A stretch of DNA of 64,000 nucleotides from CAVSWT01 sp963731745 (GCA_963731745.1 CAVSWT010000014.1:1-64000), one strand, 5' to 3'. Counted from the first letter of the stretch, positions 25,129 through 35,402 are shown. Made by a program: numbers and translations. The notes: a model not told the origin generated them from the sequence alone.

Positions 25129-28100
25129 CTATTTATTTTTCTTTCCTTTTGAAATTGACAGCAGAACAGGAAGAATAAACAGCAGTAAAATACTCGACAA
25201 AGTAAATCCTCCGATTACAGCTAAAGCCAACGGCTGCTGCATTTGAGATCCGGCACCAATACCAAGGGCAAGAGGCATCAAAGCTAATATTGCTGCTAAA
25301 GCAGTCATTATAATCGGGCGCGATCTAATTATGCTAGCATTCATTACCGCTTGATGCTTATCCATGCCCTGGTTTTTAAAAATGAAAAAGTAATGGGTTA
25401 AAAAAATACTGTTTTCTGCAACTATGCCTACCATCATTATTGCGCCCATAAAACTTGAAATGTTGAAATTAATATTTGTAACCCAAAGAGCTAAAACCAC
25501 TCCGAATAAAGAGAGAATTGCCACAAGATAAATAGCCAAAGGGATTAAGAATGATTCAAACTCAATAACCAATACAAGTATTACCAAAAGTGAGGCGGCA
25601 AGCAATACCTTGAGCAAACCCTGAAATGATTCCTGCTGAGTTTGAAAAGTCCCGCCGTACTCTAATGTTACTCCCGTTGGTAAATTTAGTTTTTTATTAA
25701 GCAAACTTTTTATGTCGGCGACTGTGCTGCCTAAGTCTCTTCCGGAAATTCTTGAAGTTACAGCAACCATTTGTTTCAAATTCTCTCTGTCAATTTCAGA
25801 CTGCCCGGGATCAATTCTAAAATCGGCAAGAGAACTTAATAAATAGGAACTACCGTTAGATGAAGTAACTCTTAAAGTTTTTAAAAGATCAAGATTGTTC
25901 CGGTATCTATCGGGCAGCCTTACACGCACACCAATCAGCTTTTCCCCGGTTTGAATTTCAGTCGTTACATTCCCTTGAATATCATTTTGGATTATTTGAT
26001 TTAATTCATCAACAGTAAATCCGGCTCTTGCTATTGCAGGCAGATTAAAATTTATTATGTAAGCAGGGCCGCTTATAATTATCCCGTTAGATACATCAAC
26101 AACACCATTAACATTTTCAATAAGTTTTGCAATTTCTTTCGCCTTTTTTTGAATAAGAGATTTATCATCGCCAAATACTTTTATTTCAACGGGTGAAGGT
26201 ACGCTTGTAAGATCACCAATAAGATCCTGCATAGCTTGCCCGAATTCAATTTGAAGTGCAGGTTCGGAGTTTTCAACTTTCGCTCTTAATTCATCAATAA
26301 TATCATTAACGGTCTTACTTCTATTATTTTTTAATTTAATTAAATAATCTCCGTCATTCGGTTCGGTAATGAAAAAGCCAAGCTGTGTTCCTGTTCTTCG
26401 CGAATAAGATTCAACTTGGGGAATATTCATAATAATATTTTCAACATGCATTAACATTCTGTTTGTTTCGTTTAACGATGTACCGGGCGGCGATTTATAA
26501 TCAAGAATGAATGCTCCCTCATCCATATCAGGCATAAATCCGCTGCCAATTGATGAGTAAATAAAATATCCCCCGGTCATCAGCAAAAGAATAACAGGAA
26601 TTACTAAGTATTTTTTTTTAATTAAAATGTTAAGATATTTTTTATAATAGGTTTCAATTTTGCTTTCTTTTTTTTCCTTAGTTTCTTTTTCAAAATCTTT
26701 TGAATGAATAAATTTTGATGCAAGCAAGGGCCCAAAAAATAATGAAAGGATTAATGAGACAATAAGCGACATTGCCATTGTTAGCGAGAGAGATTTGAAA
26801 AATGCTCCGGTGACTCCGGATAAAAAAGCAAACGGCAGAAAAATAATTATAGTGCTTGAACTTGAACCGATAACTGCTGTAAACAATTCTTTTATGGATG
26901 CTCTGATGGCATCTTCTAATTTTTCGTGCCCCTCTTTAAAATGACGAAAAATATTTTCAATTATTACAATGTTGTCGTCAATTATTAACCCGATGGCTGC
27001 GGCAATACCTCCCAGAGTCATGATATTCAGAGTTTCATTTGCAATCATTAGCAGAAGAACAGTTATTGCAACGGTAATAGGAATTACAATTGCAGCAACA
27101 AAAGTGATTCTCCAATTTTTTAGAAAAATTAAAAGGACAACTACTGCAAGCAGAACCCCAATTCCAATACTGTCTCGAACACTTCTAAAAGATTCATTAA
27201 CTAAATCAGCCTGATTATAATAATTTGAAATATTAATACCGGCGGGAATTTGAGATTTTAACTGCTTCCACATTTTATCAACATCGGAAGCAATTTGAAC
27301 TGTGTTTCCGCTGGGCTGTCTTAGAATATTTACAAGTACAGCCTCTTTTTCTTTAGCTGTAACTCTTATATATTTATCTTTTACCGATGCAGAAACCGAA
27401 GCTATATCTTTTAAAAATACCGGAGAAACATTCGTTGAAGTTATAACTGTGTTTTTAATATCGTCAATTGTTTTAAAGGTATTATCAACCAGGGTTAAAT
27501 ACAGGTGATAATTTGCATCCATCAAACCTACGGAACTTACCATATTTGTTTTTGAAAGTGCATCGGAAACTTGCTGAATACTTATACCGTAAGCGCGTAA
27601 TTTTGCTGGATTAACTTGAACTAGATATTCTTTTGTATTTCCTCCCACAACAATTACCTGGGAAACTCCTTTAATGCGGCTGATTGCCGGTCGCAAAGTA
27701 TAAAGAGCAATATCCCGCATTTTAATAAGGCTTACGGAATCAGAGGTGAGTGCATAGCCCATTATCGGGAAGAATGTAGCATTCATTCTTTCTACAGTAA
27801 CACTCGCATTCGGTGGAAGCTGGTTTCTGATTTGTGAAATTTTTCCCTGTAATAATTGCTGCGACTGAATTATATCTGTTCCCCAATCAAAATTAATTGA
27901 TATTTCAGCCGAACCTCTGGATGTAGTTGAACGTACATTTGTAACTCCGGGAAGAGAATTAATCGTTTCCTCTAGCGGCTTTGTAATTTGCACCATGATT
28001 TTATCTGCGGGTTCTTCGCCGTTATCTGCAAGGACTACAATTCGGGGAAAAGTTATATCGGGAAAAATAGAAACCGGTAAATTCAGTACTGTGAAAATAC

Positions 28101-28173
28101 CTGCAAGCACTAAAATAATAACGACAAAAATTATAGCTTTTGTATGTTTTTGTATGAAAGAGAAGATATTCAT
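25129..28173 (-). CDS. RND-family efflux pump, inner-membrane subunit
   Basis: The 1014-residue protein is a full-length resistance-nodulation-division transporter with 12 membrane helices. The first helix is followed by VSIFPDITFPRIVV. Helix 4 carries LIIDDNIVIIENI with acidic residues of the proton relay, and the second half repeats the plan (GAIMMVGIVAENSIFLTHYF). These pumps export drugs, metals or lipophilic molecules with proton energy through a fusion protein and TolC. I see no clear heavy-metal signature. It overlaps the fusion-protein gene by 4 bases and precedes the receptor gene by 3, a tight operon. Confidence 0.93.
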   Translation of the reverse strand: MNIFSFIQKHTKAIIFVVIILVLAGIFTVLNLPVSIFPDITFPRIVVLADNGEEPADKIMVQITKPLEETINSLPGVTNVRSTTSRGSAEISINFDWGTDIIQSQQLLQGKISQIRNQLPPNASVTVERMNATFFPIMGYALTSDSVSLIKMRDIALYTLRPAISRIKGVSQVIVVGGNTKEYLVQVNPAKLRAYGISIQQVSDALSKTNMVSSVGLMDANYHLYLTLVDNTFKTIDDIKNTVITSTNVSPVFLKDIASVSASVKDKYIRVTAKEKEAVLVNILRQPSGNTVQIASDVDKMWKQLKSQIPAGINISNYYNQADLVNESFRSVRDSIGIGVLLAVVVLLIFLKNWRITFVAAIVIPITVAITVLLLMIANETLNIMTLGGIAAAIGLIIDDNIVIIENIFRHFKEGHEKLEDAIRASIKELFTAVIGSSSSTIIIFLPFAFLSGVTGAFFKSLSLTMAMSLIVSLILSLFFGPLLASKFIHSKDFEKETKEKKESKIETYYKKYLNILIKKKYLVIPVILLLMTGGYFIYSSIGSGFMPDMDEGAFILDYKSPPGTSLNETNRMLMHVENIIMNIPQVESYSRRTGTQLGFFITEPNDGDYLIKLKNNRSKTVNDIIDELRAKVENSEPALQIEFGQAMQDLIGDLTSVPSPVEIKVFGDDKSLIQKKAKEIAKLIENVNGVVDVSNGIIISGPAYIINFNLPAIARAGFTVDELNQIIQNDIQGNVTTEIQTGEKLIGVRVRLPDRYRNNLDLLKTLRVTSSNGSSYLLSSLADFRIDPGQSEIDRENLKQMVAVTSRISGRDLGSTVADIKSLLNKKLNLPTGVTLEYGGTFQTQQESFQGLLKVLLAASLLVILVLVIEFESFLIPLAIYLVAILSLFGVVLALWVTNINFNISSFMGAIMMVGIVAENSIFLTHYFFIFKNQGMDKHQAVMNASIIRSRPIIMTALAAILALMPLALGIGAGSQMQQPLALAVIGGFTLSSILLLFILPVLLSISKGKKNK

Positions 28174-29189
28174 TTTTCTATGCTTACCTTTGCGGAATCC
28201 GGCAGTCCATAATTCCCCTCAACAATAACTTTCATTCCTTCCTTTAATTTTCCGGATTTAACTTCCATAACAGAATCTTTTTTTATGCCAATTCCAACAT
28301 TAACAGAATATGCGATGCTGTCGGGATTGATTAATGTTAAAGAATATGTATTTTTTTCATCGTCATGTATTATTGCTTTTGACGGAACTGTAAGAACATC
28401 TTTATGTTTATTAACAATAATGGAAGCTTCGCCGTAGAGAGAATCTGCCAATAATTGAGATGCATTTATTTCTAATTGGACTGGAATAGTCTGGCTCTGC
28501 ATATTAACACCCGGTTCAATTCTCTTAACTATTCCGTCAAACTTTTTCACTTCGATTGACGGGAAAGAAATTTTTGCAGCCTGGCCGGGTTTTATTCTAT
28601 TTACAGATTCAGCCGGAACCTGTGCAATAAAAAAGATAGAATTTTTATCGATTAATCCTGCTATTAATTCTCCTTCGTTTACAATTTCATTTTCATTTTT
28701 GGTTTTATTAATTAAAATACCTGTAAACGGAGCGGTAATTTTTATGTGGTTTGAATTATCTTCAGCAATCTTCAATGTACGTTCAGCTTCTGTTTTTTGT
28801 TCTGCGGTTACTGCGTTATTAAGCATCTGCTTTGCGCCTTTAATAGCAGCGTATGATTCCTTCGTAATAATTTCGCAAATAATTTCATCTTTTTTTACTT
28901 GATCACCGTTGTATAAATTAAATTTAATTATCTCACCGTTCACCGGGGAAATAACCTTATAAACCTGGCGTATAGAAGTGACGCCGTAAGCCGGAACAGT
29001 TTCGTCAAGTGTCTCTCTTTTTATAGAATCGACTTTGACCGCAACAACAGTTTGTGTTGAATCCTGAGAACTATTTGAATCAGCCGAATCATTATTTTTC
29101 GAACATCCGTTGTATAATAGAAATGAAAAAATTATTACTAAAAATAATTTTAGTAATATCTGTAAGGTTTTAAATTTATTATTCACCAT
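28170..29189 (-). CDS. Periplasmic membrane fusion protein of the RND pump
   Basis: The 339-residue protein has a lipoprotein-type start (LVIIFSFLLYNGC, Cys29), then a biotinyl-lipoyl-like half (VISPVNGEIIKFNLYNGDQV), a short helical hairpin, the second lipoyl half (KITAPFTGILINKTKNENEI) and a beta-barrel region. It joins the inner-membrane pump to the TolC channel. The hairpin is short compared with AcrA. It overlaps the TolC gene by 11 bases and the pump gene by 4, so all three are co-translated. Confidence 0.92.
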   Translation of the reverse strand: MVNNKFKTLQILLKLFLVIIFSFLLYNGCSKNNDSADSNSSQDSTQTVVAVKVDSIKRETLDETVPAYGVTSIRQVYKVISPVNGEIIKFNLYNGDQVKKDEIICEIITKESYAAIKGAKQMLNNAVTAEQKTEAERTLKIAEDNSNHIKITAPFTGILINKTKNENEIVNEGELIAGLIDKNSIFFIAQVPAESVNRIKPGQAAKISFPSIEVKKFDGIVKRIEPGVNMQSQTIPVQLEINASQLLADSLYGEASIIVNKHKDVLTVPSKAIIHDDEKNTYSLTLINPDSIAYSVNVGIGIKKDSVMEVKSGKLKEGMKVIVEGNYGLPDSAKVSIEK

Positions 29190-30435
29190 ATAATTTTAAC
29201 AAACCCGCTTTCGCCTGCTGTAAGCTTAAAATTGAATTATTATAATTTTTTTTTGTTTCTATTAATAAACGGTAAGCATCCAGAACTTCGAGTGTAGAGC
29301 CGCTTCCTCCAATAAATAATGCTTTTGAATAATAAAAATTGTCTTCTGCTGTTTTAATATTATTTTTATATGCTTCAACTTTCTTCTTTGCAAGATGGAA
29401 CTCAGTCAATAATGAATCTCGCTCTAGCTCAAGTTCTTTCTTTTTTAGATCTGTTTTTAATTGAGATTGCTCATAAGTAACAGTTGCCTGTTCAATTTTA
29501 GCGTTAACTTTACCCCATGAAAAAATCGGAACACTTACATCAACTGAAGCAGAATAACCAAGATCATTTTTATAATTTTTAGGTTTAATTCCTAAAACGC
29601 CGGCATCACCCGATAGATTTATTACAGGAAGTTTTTCAGCTTTTGCACTTCTAATATCAAATTGATTGATCTTGGATTCCATTTCTGCAATTTTCACTTC
29701 GATAAATTGATTCGGTGATTCTGGGGGGGGAATTGTTGTATCAATTTCTGCTTGACTGATAATTGCAATATTTGTATCCGGCGGTATAACCAATAAACTA
29801 AATAATTCTCTTTTTGATTTTATAAAATTGAGGATAGCTTCTTCAAGATTAATTTTTGAATTATTTAAATCGACTTCTGTTTTAAGTACATCGCTTTGTG
29901 TTGCATTACCGCCTATGCGGGATTCTTTAAGATATTTATAATAATCTTCCAGTGTTTTAAGCGCATCAGACTGAGCATCAACTTCTCTTTTCGCATTTTC
30001 AATTTCATAAAAAACAGATCGAACTTGAAACTTTAATTCTGCTTTCGCCAATTCAATATTTAGATCAGAAAGGTTTATGTTTTTATTAGCTTTTTCAACA
30101 TAAAGGTTATTTAATCCGCCGTTGTATAAAGTATAATCAGCAGACAATTGTAAACCGTATTCGCCGCCGTTTGTTACTGCAGGATCATAGCCGTTTTCCG
30201 GTGCATAGATAAAATGCGACTTTCCTGAAATAGATGGTAATATAGCAGCATTAAATTCATCCACCGCATATCGATTTTTCTTCAAATCCTGGTTTGCAAT
30301 TTTAATATTAAGATTGCTTTGCAGAGCAATGTTGACTGCTTGTTCAAGAGTGAGGCTGTCAGAATGGATTTCCTGTGCAGATAAATTAACAGTCCACATT
30401 AAAAGTAAAATTGAAAGGGAAAATTTTTTAAACAT
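29179..30435 (-). CDS. TolC-family outer-membrane efflux channel
   Basis: The 418-residue protein has a signal peptide (ending WTVNLSAQ) and two internally similar helical halves, each with the TolC pattern (LTLEQAVNIALQSNLNIKIA; AEMESKINQFDIRSAKAEKL) and barrel strands such as YGLQLSADYTLYNGG and SASVDVSVPIFSWG. It forms the outer-membrane exit of the pump encoded downstream. It is the first gene of the operon; the 137 bases upstream hold the probable promoter. Confidence 0.92.
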   Translation of the reverse strand: MFKKFSLSILLLMWTVNLSAQEIHSDSLTLEQAVNIALQSNLNIKIANQDLKKNRYAVDEFNAAILPSISGKSHFIYAPENGYDPAVTNGGEYGLQLSADYTLYNGGLNNLYVEKANKNINLSDLNIELAKAELKFQVRSVFYEIENAKREVDAQSDALKTLEDYYKYLKESRIGGNATQSDVLKTEVDLNNSKINLEEAILNFIKSKRELFSLLVIPPDTNIAIISQAEIDTTIPPPESPNQFIEVKIAEMESKINQFDIRSAKAEKLPVINLSGDAGVLGIKPKNYKNDLGYSASVDVSVPIFSWGKVNAKIEQATVTYEQSQLKTDLKKKELELERDSLLTEFHLAKKKVEAYKNNIKTAEDNFYYSKALFIGGSGSTLEVLDAYRLLIETKKNYNNSILSLQQAKAGLLKLYGE

Positions 30436-30572
30436 TTATTTGACATTTAAATAACATAACTTTTGTAAATCATTATAATTCTTAAGTATATAAATAAATA
30501 AGGGCAGAAAAAATTCTAGATGGTATTAGATGAATCAGAATTATAATTCTGCCCCGAATGATTTATTTCAAT

Positions 30573-31112
30573 TTAGTCTTTATCATTATCTTCATTTTCT
30601 TCATCATTTTCTTTGCCTTCTTTTTCTTCATTTTCCTTTTTCATTTTGTCCATCTTTTGAATGTTTCCTTTTGAATCTAGCACTACTTCGGATTTTTTGC
30701 CATCATGCTCTACAACTGCTTCATAAGAAGTCTTCTTCCCTTTAGTTAACTTTTCAACTTTATGAATTTTGCATTCGGGATACTTTTTCATAACAGAATT
30801 TTTTACGAAATCTGGAATATTATCAGCAGCCAAAGCTTCTTCTATTTCAGCTATTTTTCCGTCCTTTGTATAAAGAAGATCTCTACCTTGTGCACCTTCA
30901 ATACTTTCAATTTCGTAAAATGTTTTACCGTTTTCCTTTTCTACAGAAGTTCCTTTAATTTCTGCATTTGGATAACTCTTGTGAAATGATTCAATTACTG
31001 CTTTAGGAAGATCTTTCTTATCTATTTTTTTCTCCTGGGCTAAACAAGATGAAGTAAAAGCTATGCTCATTAATATAATAGCACCAATCTGAAAAATATT
31101 TTTAGTTTTCAT
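30573..31112 (-). CDS. Secreted PepSY-like protein with acidic tail
   Basis: The 179-residue protein has a signal peptide (ending TSSCLAQ), two PepSY-like repeats (about 32-100 and 101-160; each with LPKAVIESFHKSYPNAEIKG or VKNSVMKKYPECKIHKVEKL) and a C-terminal run of Glu, Asp, Asn and Lys (NEEKEGKENDEENEDNDKD). Proteins of this type are periplasmic and often bind metals or proteases. The acidic tail could bind cations, which is inference. It stands alone just before the efflux operon but may have its own promoter. Confidence 0.8.
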   Translation of the reverse strand: MKTKNIFQIGAIILMSIAFTSSCLAQEKKIDKKDLPKAVIESFHKSYPNAEIKGTSVEKENGKTFYEIESIEGAQGRDLLYTKDGKIAEIEEALAADNIPDFVKNSVMKKYPECKIHKVEKLTKGKKTSYEAVVEHDGKKSEVVLDSKGNIQKMDKMKKENEEKEGKENDEENEDNDKD

Positions 31113-31340
31113 ATTTAACTCCTTTTTTTAATTTAAAAATAATTTATGACAAATTAATTTTTTAAGATGAAATTAAGATGAAAGAATTTAAATGATGTGA
31201 TGTATTCAGGTATCAAGGTTTAACATCTCGACTTAATCGAGGCAGCTAATAGAAGTAGATGCCATTTTTTATTGCGTCTAAAATAGTTAGCCATTTTATT
31301 TGCCTAAGAGTAAAAAAGAGATTCTTCTCTGCTCTTAAAA

Positions 31341-31410
31341 TGTCAATGTTAGTCTGGGCTTGTCGAAGACTGAGTGTTCGGAACGACTTACGCTTTGCCT
31401 AGGCTTATTG
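31341..31410. repeat. Dispersed intergenic repeat (TGTCAG...CTTCG type), diverged copy
   Basis: TGTCAATGTTAGTCTGGGCT and TGTCGAAGACTGAGTGTTCG match the left half of the copies near 44.3 kb; the right half is more diverged. It lies in the gap 31113-31577. The same gap holds GGTTTAACATCTCGACTTAA followed by TCGAGG near 31220, possibly an outlying member of the hairpin family seen at 36.8-48.2 kb. Confidence 0.55.
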
Positions 31411-31523
31411 TAGCATTTATGATTATTAAAGAATTTTTAAGTTCCCATATAAATAATCTATTAATTATTAGTATTAGTGATCTTTGAGCGAATAAGTTTA
31501 ACAGACTTATAATCCCGTTTAAA

Positions 31524-31550
31524 ATAAAAAAGGCACCGTAAAAGGTGCCT
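31524..31550 (-). terminator. Rho-independent terminator of the RRM gene
   Basis: On the minus strand AGGCACC and GGTGCCT form a 7-bp stem around TTTTAC, followed by TTTTTTATTTT. It lies about 28 bases past the stop codon of the RRM protein gene. Confidence 0.88.
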
Positions 31551-31577
31551 CATCAGAACTAAAAACAGAATATCTAT

Positions 31578-31829
31578 TTAGGTGCGAGCTTTAGCTTCAT
31601 TAACTACAATATTTCTTCCATCAATTTCCGAATTATTTAATGCTCTGATTGCTTTGGATGCATCATCTGAACTTTCCATTTCTACAAATCCAAAACCCCT
31701 AGATCGGTTTGTGTCGCGGTCCATAATAACTTTAGCAGAAACTACAGAACCATGTTTTTCAAATGTTTGTTTTAATCCATCGTCGTTAACCGACCAGGGC
31801 AGAGAACCTACAAATAATTTAGTACTCAC
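31578..31829 (-). CDS. Single-RRM RNA-binding protein
   Basis: The 83-residue protein is one RNA-recognition motif with RNP2 (KLFVGSL) and RNP1 (SRGFGFVEM) and the usual beta-alpha-beta order, ending in a short NEAKART tail. Such small RRM proteins occur in Bacteroidota and cyanobacteria, often linked to cold or stress, and bind single-stranded RNA. The gene is monocistronic with a strong terminator. The 396 bases upstream (31830-32225) contain no ORF I trust and probably hold its promoter and leader, shared with the divergent membrane-protein gene. Confidence 0.93.
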   Translation of the reverse strand: MSTKLFVGSLPWSVNDDGLKQTFEKHGSVVSAKVIMDRDTNRSRGFGFVEMESSDDASKAIRALNNSEIDGRNIVVNEAKART

Positions 31830-32225
31830 AAAGAACCTCTAATAATAAATAAATAAGATTCCGGTCTATTTACCGGATATGCTAAGCTACATATAATAAA
31901 ATCATTAAACTAATTAATTTTTAGGAGTGTGATTTCATTATTCGTTAAAAAGAAGAAAATGTGACGAAAATTTACTTTTTATAATGGGAACAGAGTTTTA
32001 CCCATCTCTATTTACCGTCTGATTAATTACTTTTCTTCAAATTTCTCTTCCGCCGGCGCATCGTGATAATTTCATTAAATTTTTGGAAAATGATAAAAAA
32101 ATTATAAAATTTCATCTGCTCAAAAAGATTTATTCCGTTTTGCAGTATCCGCTTCACTTTAATAAATAACAAAACTGTTTTTCCTCAATAATTAATTATT
32201 ATTACTAACTTTAGAGGACTCTAAA

Positions 32226-32777
32226 ATGTTATACACTATCTCATTGTATTTGCACATTGTAGGGGCTTTGATTCTTTTTTCTGCTGTGGGGATTGAGTGG
32301 ATGGTACTAACTAATCTTAGGAAATCCACTTCACGAGAAGGCATACTTTCGTGGCTTAGTATCTTTCCTAAACTAAAAAATTTCTTCATGACGGCATTTT
32401 TTCTGTTATTGATTCCAGGCATTTACATGATGCTTGATATATGGCATAGCGCAGGGTTTGTTGTAGTTGGAATAATTGGACTAATACTTCTTTCAATATC
32501 CGGCCGGGCACTATCAGGCAGCAGGCTTATGGCAATAGGAAAAGCCGCCGCACAAAGTGAAAGTGAGTCACCGCTTTCGGAACTCTTAATAAAGGTCCGT
32601 GATCCTTATTTATGGACATCCTTTTTAATTAGAACGGGCGCTGCGTTTGGGATTGTTTATATGATGACTGTTAAGACTGATATTCTTGATTCAATTATTA
32701 TAATAGCTATTGGATGTGTCTTAGGATTTTTAGCAGCAAAAATGAGCGGTTCAAACGAAGTGCTTGAAAAAGCTTAA
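32226..32777 (+). CDS. DUF2269-like integral membrane protein
   Basis: The 183-residue protein has about four to five membrane helices, beginning YLHIVGALILFSAVGIEWMV, which resembles the start of DUF2269 proteins, with later helices at about 55-75, 80-98, 135-150 and 156-172. Function is unknown. A GAGGACT lies shortly before the ATG. It is divergent from the RRM gene. Confidence 0.7.
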   Translation: MLYTISLYLHIVGALILFSAVGIEWMVLTNLRKSTSREGILSWLSIFPKLKNFFMTAFFLLLIPGIYMMLDIWHSAGFVVVGIIGLILLSISGRALSGSRLMAIGKAAAQSESESPLSELLIKVRDPYLWTSFLIRTGAAFGIVYMMTVKTDILDSIIIIAIGCVLGFLAAKMSGSNEVLEKA

Positions 32778-32831
32778 TGGAAGTAAATGATTAGAGAGGC
32801 AATTTTAATTTTATGTTCGGAGGAATTTTTG

Positions 32832-32862
32832 GGTTAAGACGGTTCGCTGAGCCGTCTTAACC
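32832..32862. repeat. Long-stem hairpin, REP-like
   Basis: GGTTAAGACGG and CCGTCTTAACC form a perfect 11-bp stem around TTCGCTGAG. It lies between the ends of two convergent genes. There is no T-run, so a REP-type element is as likely as a terminator. Confidence 0.6.
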
Positions 32863-32903
32863 AGACTTAATGTTATAGTTTCAGTCAGTTCAACACCCTC
32901 ACT

Positions 32904-33299
32904 TTATTCAATTCTAGTATGATAAATCTCAAACCGTTTGTTAAAGTCAAACCTCTGTCCTTTCCAGTACATAACTTCATTGTCGAATTCAACCTTCCAA
33001 TAACTATCGTCATCTTCTCCGGCATCGCTATCAATAAATAATTCTTTTTGCTTTTCATCAATAGTCCATCTGCCTGTATTTTCACTATTCTCTCCCGTTC
33101 CGCTTTCAAATGTTGAATCTTTATTAAATTGAATCCACCGCGAATTATCAGGATTGTGTTGTTCTGTTACGTCTTTTGATAGTTCTAACACTTTTGTCAT
33201 TTTCCATTTGCCGATTATTAATTCAGGAAGACTATCACTCTGAGAATATGCAAGATTGAAAGAAATTAATATTGAAATGAACATAATTAATTTCAGCAT
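32904..33299 (-). CDS. Secreted lipocalin-like protein
   Basis: The 131-residue protein has a signal peptide (ending NLAYSQ) and a compact beta-rich domain starting LPELIIGKWKMTKVLE, with QFNKDSTFESGTG and GRWTIDEKQKELFI. This is the pattern of small lipocalin-like domains in Bacteroidota (GxW near the start, then TFxxG). A ligand cannot be named. The gene is not in an obvious operon. Confidence 0.75.
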   Translation of the reverse strand: MLKLIMFISILISFNLAYSQSDSLPELIIGKWKMTKVLELSKDVTEQHNPDNSRWIQFNKDSTFESGTGENSENTGRWTIDEKQKELFIDSDAGEDDDSYWKVEFDNEVMYWKGQRFDFNKRFEIYHTRIE

Positions 33300-33381
33300 A
33301 GCATTTCTAATTATAAATGATTTTTCGTCAAGAACTTAATTAATAATAATATAATGCACAATCGAAGTTATGCTTACATAA

Positions 33382-34110
33382 TTATTTCTTTAGTAAAGTA
33401 ATGCTTCCATTTCCCACATTTAAAACAATTTTACCTGCTCCGTTGCCGAGCTCACCTGTTAGCTGTTTCTCATTCGCTTGTTGATTTTGAAAATTTAATC
33501 CGTTGTTGTTTACAATACCGTTTCCAACTAAAGCATGAACTGACGCATTGGTATTAGCAGGTAAAGTTAAATTCAGGTTCCCATTTCCAATTGAAATTGA
33601 AACATTGCAGGTATCAATTAAATTAATATCAGCTTCCGTATTACCATTACCTAAATTTACTATTACATTTTGCGCAGCCGTTTTAATTGATACTCCGCCG
33701 TTTCCAAGATTTAGAATGTAGTTGAATCTATCTGGCAACAAAATTCCAAACTTAATTTCATAGTTTCTATTGTCATTTTTAGGATGATCAACTTTTATTG
33801 TTACATCGTCGTCGGATTTAGAAGCTGCAATTATTATTTTCTCAAGATGCGCTCGAGCATCATCTTCACTTACTTTGCTTTTAACTTTTTTAGTAATATT
33901 GTAATAAATATTTTTTGCCGTATCTGAAGAAGAGATGATTATGCTTCCATTAGTATCATCAACTCTAAAATTATTTTGTGAAGCTAATGCAATTATTTGA
34001 GTTTCAACTGATTCCGATTCAAATTGATCAGACATGAATGAATCTTCATTACAACTCAAAAAAAGGATGAGTGAAAAGAGAAAAAGGAAAGGAACAACTA
34101 ATGCTTTCAT
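33382..34110 (-). CDS. DUF4097/head-GIN-type lipoprotein
   Basis: The 242-residue protein starts with a lipoprotein signal (LILFLSC, Cys20). From about residue 130 it contains repeated Asn-Gly strands: NLGNGGVSI, NLGNGNTEA, SIGNGNLNL, LVGNGIVNN, LGNGAGKI, VGNGSITL. These form the beta-helix typical of DUF4097/DUF2807 domains. A role at the cell envelope is likely, but the function is unknown. The gene stands alone. Confidence 0.75.
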   Translation of the reverse strand: MKALVVPFLFLFSLILFLSCNEDSFMSDQFESESVETQIIALASQNNFRVDDTNGSIIISSSDTAKNIYYNITKKVKSKVSEDDARAHLEKIIIAASKSDDDVTIKVDHPKNDNRNYEIKFGILLPDRFNYILNLGNGGVSIKTAAQNVIVNLGNGNTEADINLIDTCNVSISIGNGNLNLTLPANTNASVHALVGNGIVNNNGLNFQNQQANEKQLTGELGNGAGKIVLNVGNGSITLLKK

Positions 34111-34366
34111 TTAACCTCCAAGATTTTCTATTAAAGAAATCCGGGAAAGCGTAAGTAAGGGAAAAATATTTCGATAAAATGATTGCCGTGCTTACTCCCC
34201 AGCTACTCCCTATAATTGCTTAATTAAACTTAGCTGCAAATTGTAAATCAAAAGTTTGATAGTCAAGAGAAATTATTTGAGCGGTATAGGGATGGTTTGG
34301 ATAAAAGAATTAGATTGAGTGAAATTATATAATAGAAGACTTAGTTAACAAAGTTAAAATAATAAA

Positions 34367-35402
34367 TTACTTATCTAAGCTTTTCTTTGAGACTTCAATA
34401 GCTTTTTGAAGTTTTTGCTTCAATAATTTTTTATCTGGTAATTCGGTAAGATACTCTGAAACTTTGATTCCCGATTTATCAAGCTGCAGTAATTCAATTT
34501 GTTCTTTACTGCCTTCGGTACAAAGTATTAAACCCAAAGGGGACTTTTCTCCTGGCTGCATTTCAAACTTTTCAAGATAACGAAGATATAATTCCATTTG
34601 CCCTTTATATGCCGCCTTAAATTTCCCAAGTTTCAAATCTATTACAATAAGCCTTTTTAATTTGCGGTGAAAAAATAATAAGTCAATATAGAAATCTTCA
34701 TTATCAATTATAATCCTTTTCTGGCGTTCAATAAATGAAAAGCCTGTGCCGAGTTCAAGAATAAATTTTTCAAGTTCTCTTAGAATTGCATCTTCAAGAT
34801 TTTTCTCGCTGTAGAAATCTTTTAATCCGAGAAAATCCAAAATATACGGATCACGAAAAACTAATTCAGTTGAAAATGCGTCCTTTTCTTTTAATGCTTT
34901 CAACTCTTTTTTAATAAGTGAATCCGGTTTTTGTGAAATTGCCGTTCTTTCAAAAAGCAAACTATCAATTCTTTCTCTAAGCTGCCTTACACTCCACTTT
35001 TCTATTCTACACATTTCTACATAAAAATCTCTACGAAGTGGTTGATCCAATGGAATAAGTACAACGAAATGAGACCAGCTTAATTGTCGTGAGTGTAACG
35101 ACAATTGATTCATCAGGAAAAACAGATGCGAATTGAAGCATTCGCCTTAAATTTTTTTCTTCAAAGTTACTTCCATATTCTTTAACTAATTGTCGTGATA
35201 GTGTAACGACAATCTTTTTCCCATAGTCAGCGCGTTTGTTATCTAAAAGTTCCAGATTAATTCGCTTCCCGATTTTCCAATTTAGCATAGTTAAAGTTGA
35301 GTTTACGGCAGCAGCAACAAATTTTTTACTTTCATCAACTAACTTTTTAATGTCATCGAATAATAGACCATGGCCATCAATACTAATTAAATTTTTTGCC
35401 AT
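34367..35402 (-). pseudogene. DUF1016 (YhcG-type) PD-(D/E)XK nuclease, one frameshift
   Basis: The first frame (35402 down to about 35090) gives the N-terminal helical domain of DUF1016 (LNWKIGKRINLELLDNKRAD and FEEKNLRRMLQFASVFPDES). The second (to 34367) gives QLSWSHFVVLIPLDQPLRRD and the nuclease domain with IIDNEDFYIDLLFFHRKLK and VIDLKLGKF, the catalytic D...D-x-K. The join falls near 35085: VVTL should be followed by SRQLSWSHF, but two bases are missing (or one is extra). Joined length is about 343 residues, normal for the family. Members are often linked with restriction or defence loci. Confidence 0.78.

Noticed and set aside
34990..35220. Two copies of an AATTGTCGT...ACGACAATT palindrome in the DUF1016 gene, as possible inserted repeats
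   Set aside because: Both encode IVVTLSRQL-like stretches that I recall at these two places in DUF1016 homologues, so the similarity is at protein level.
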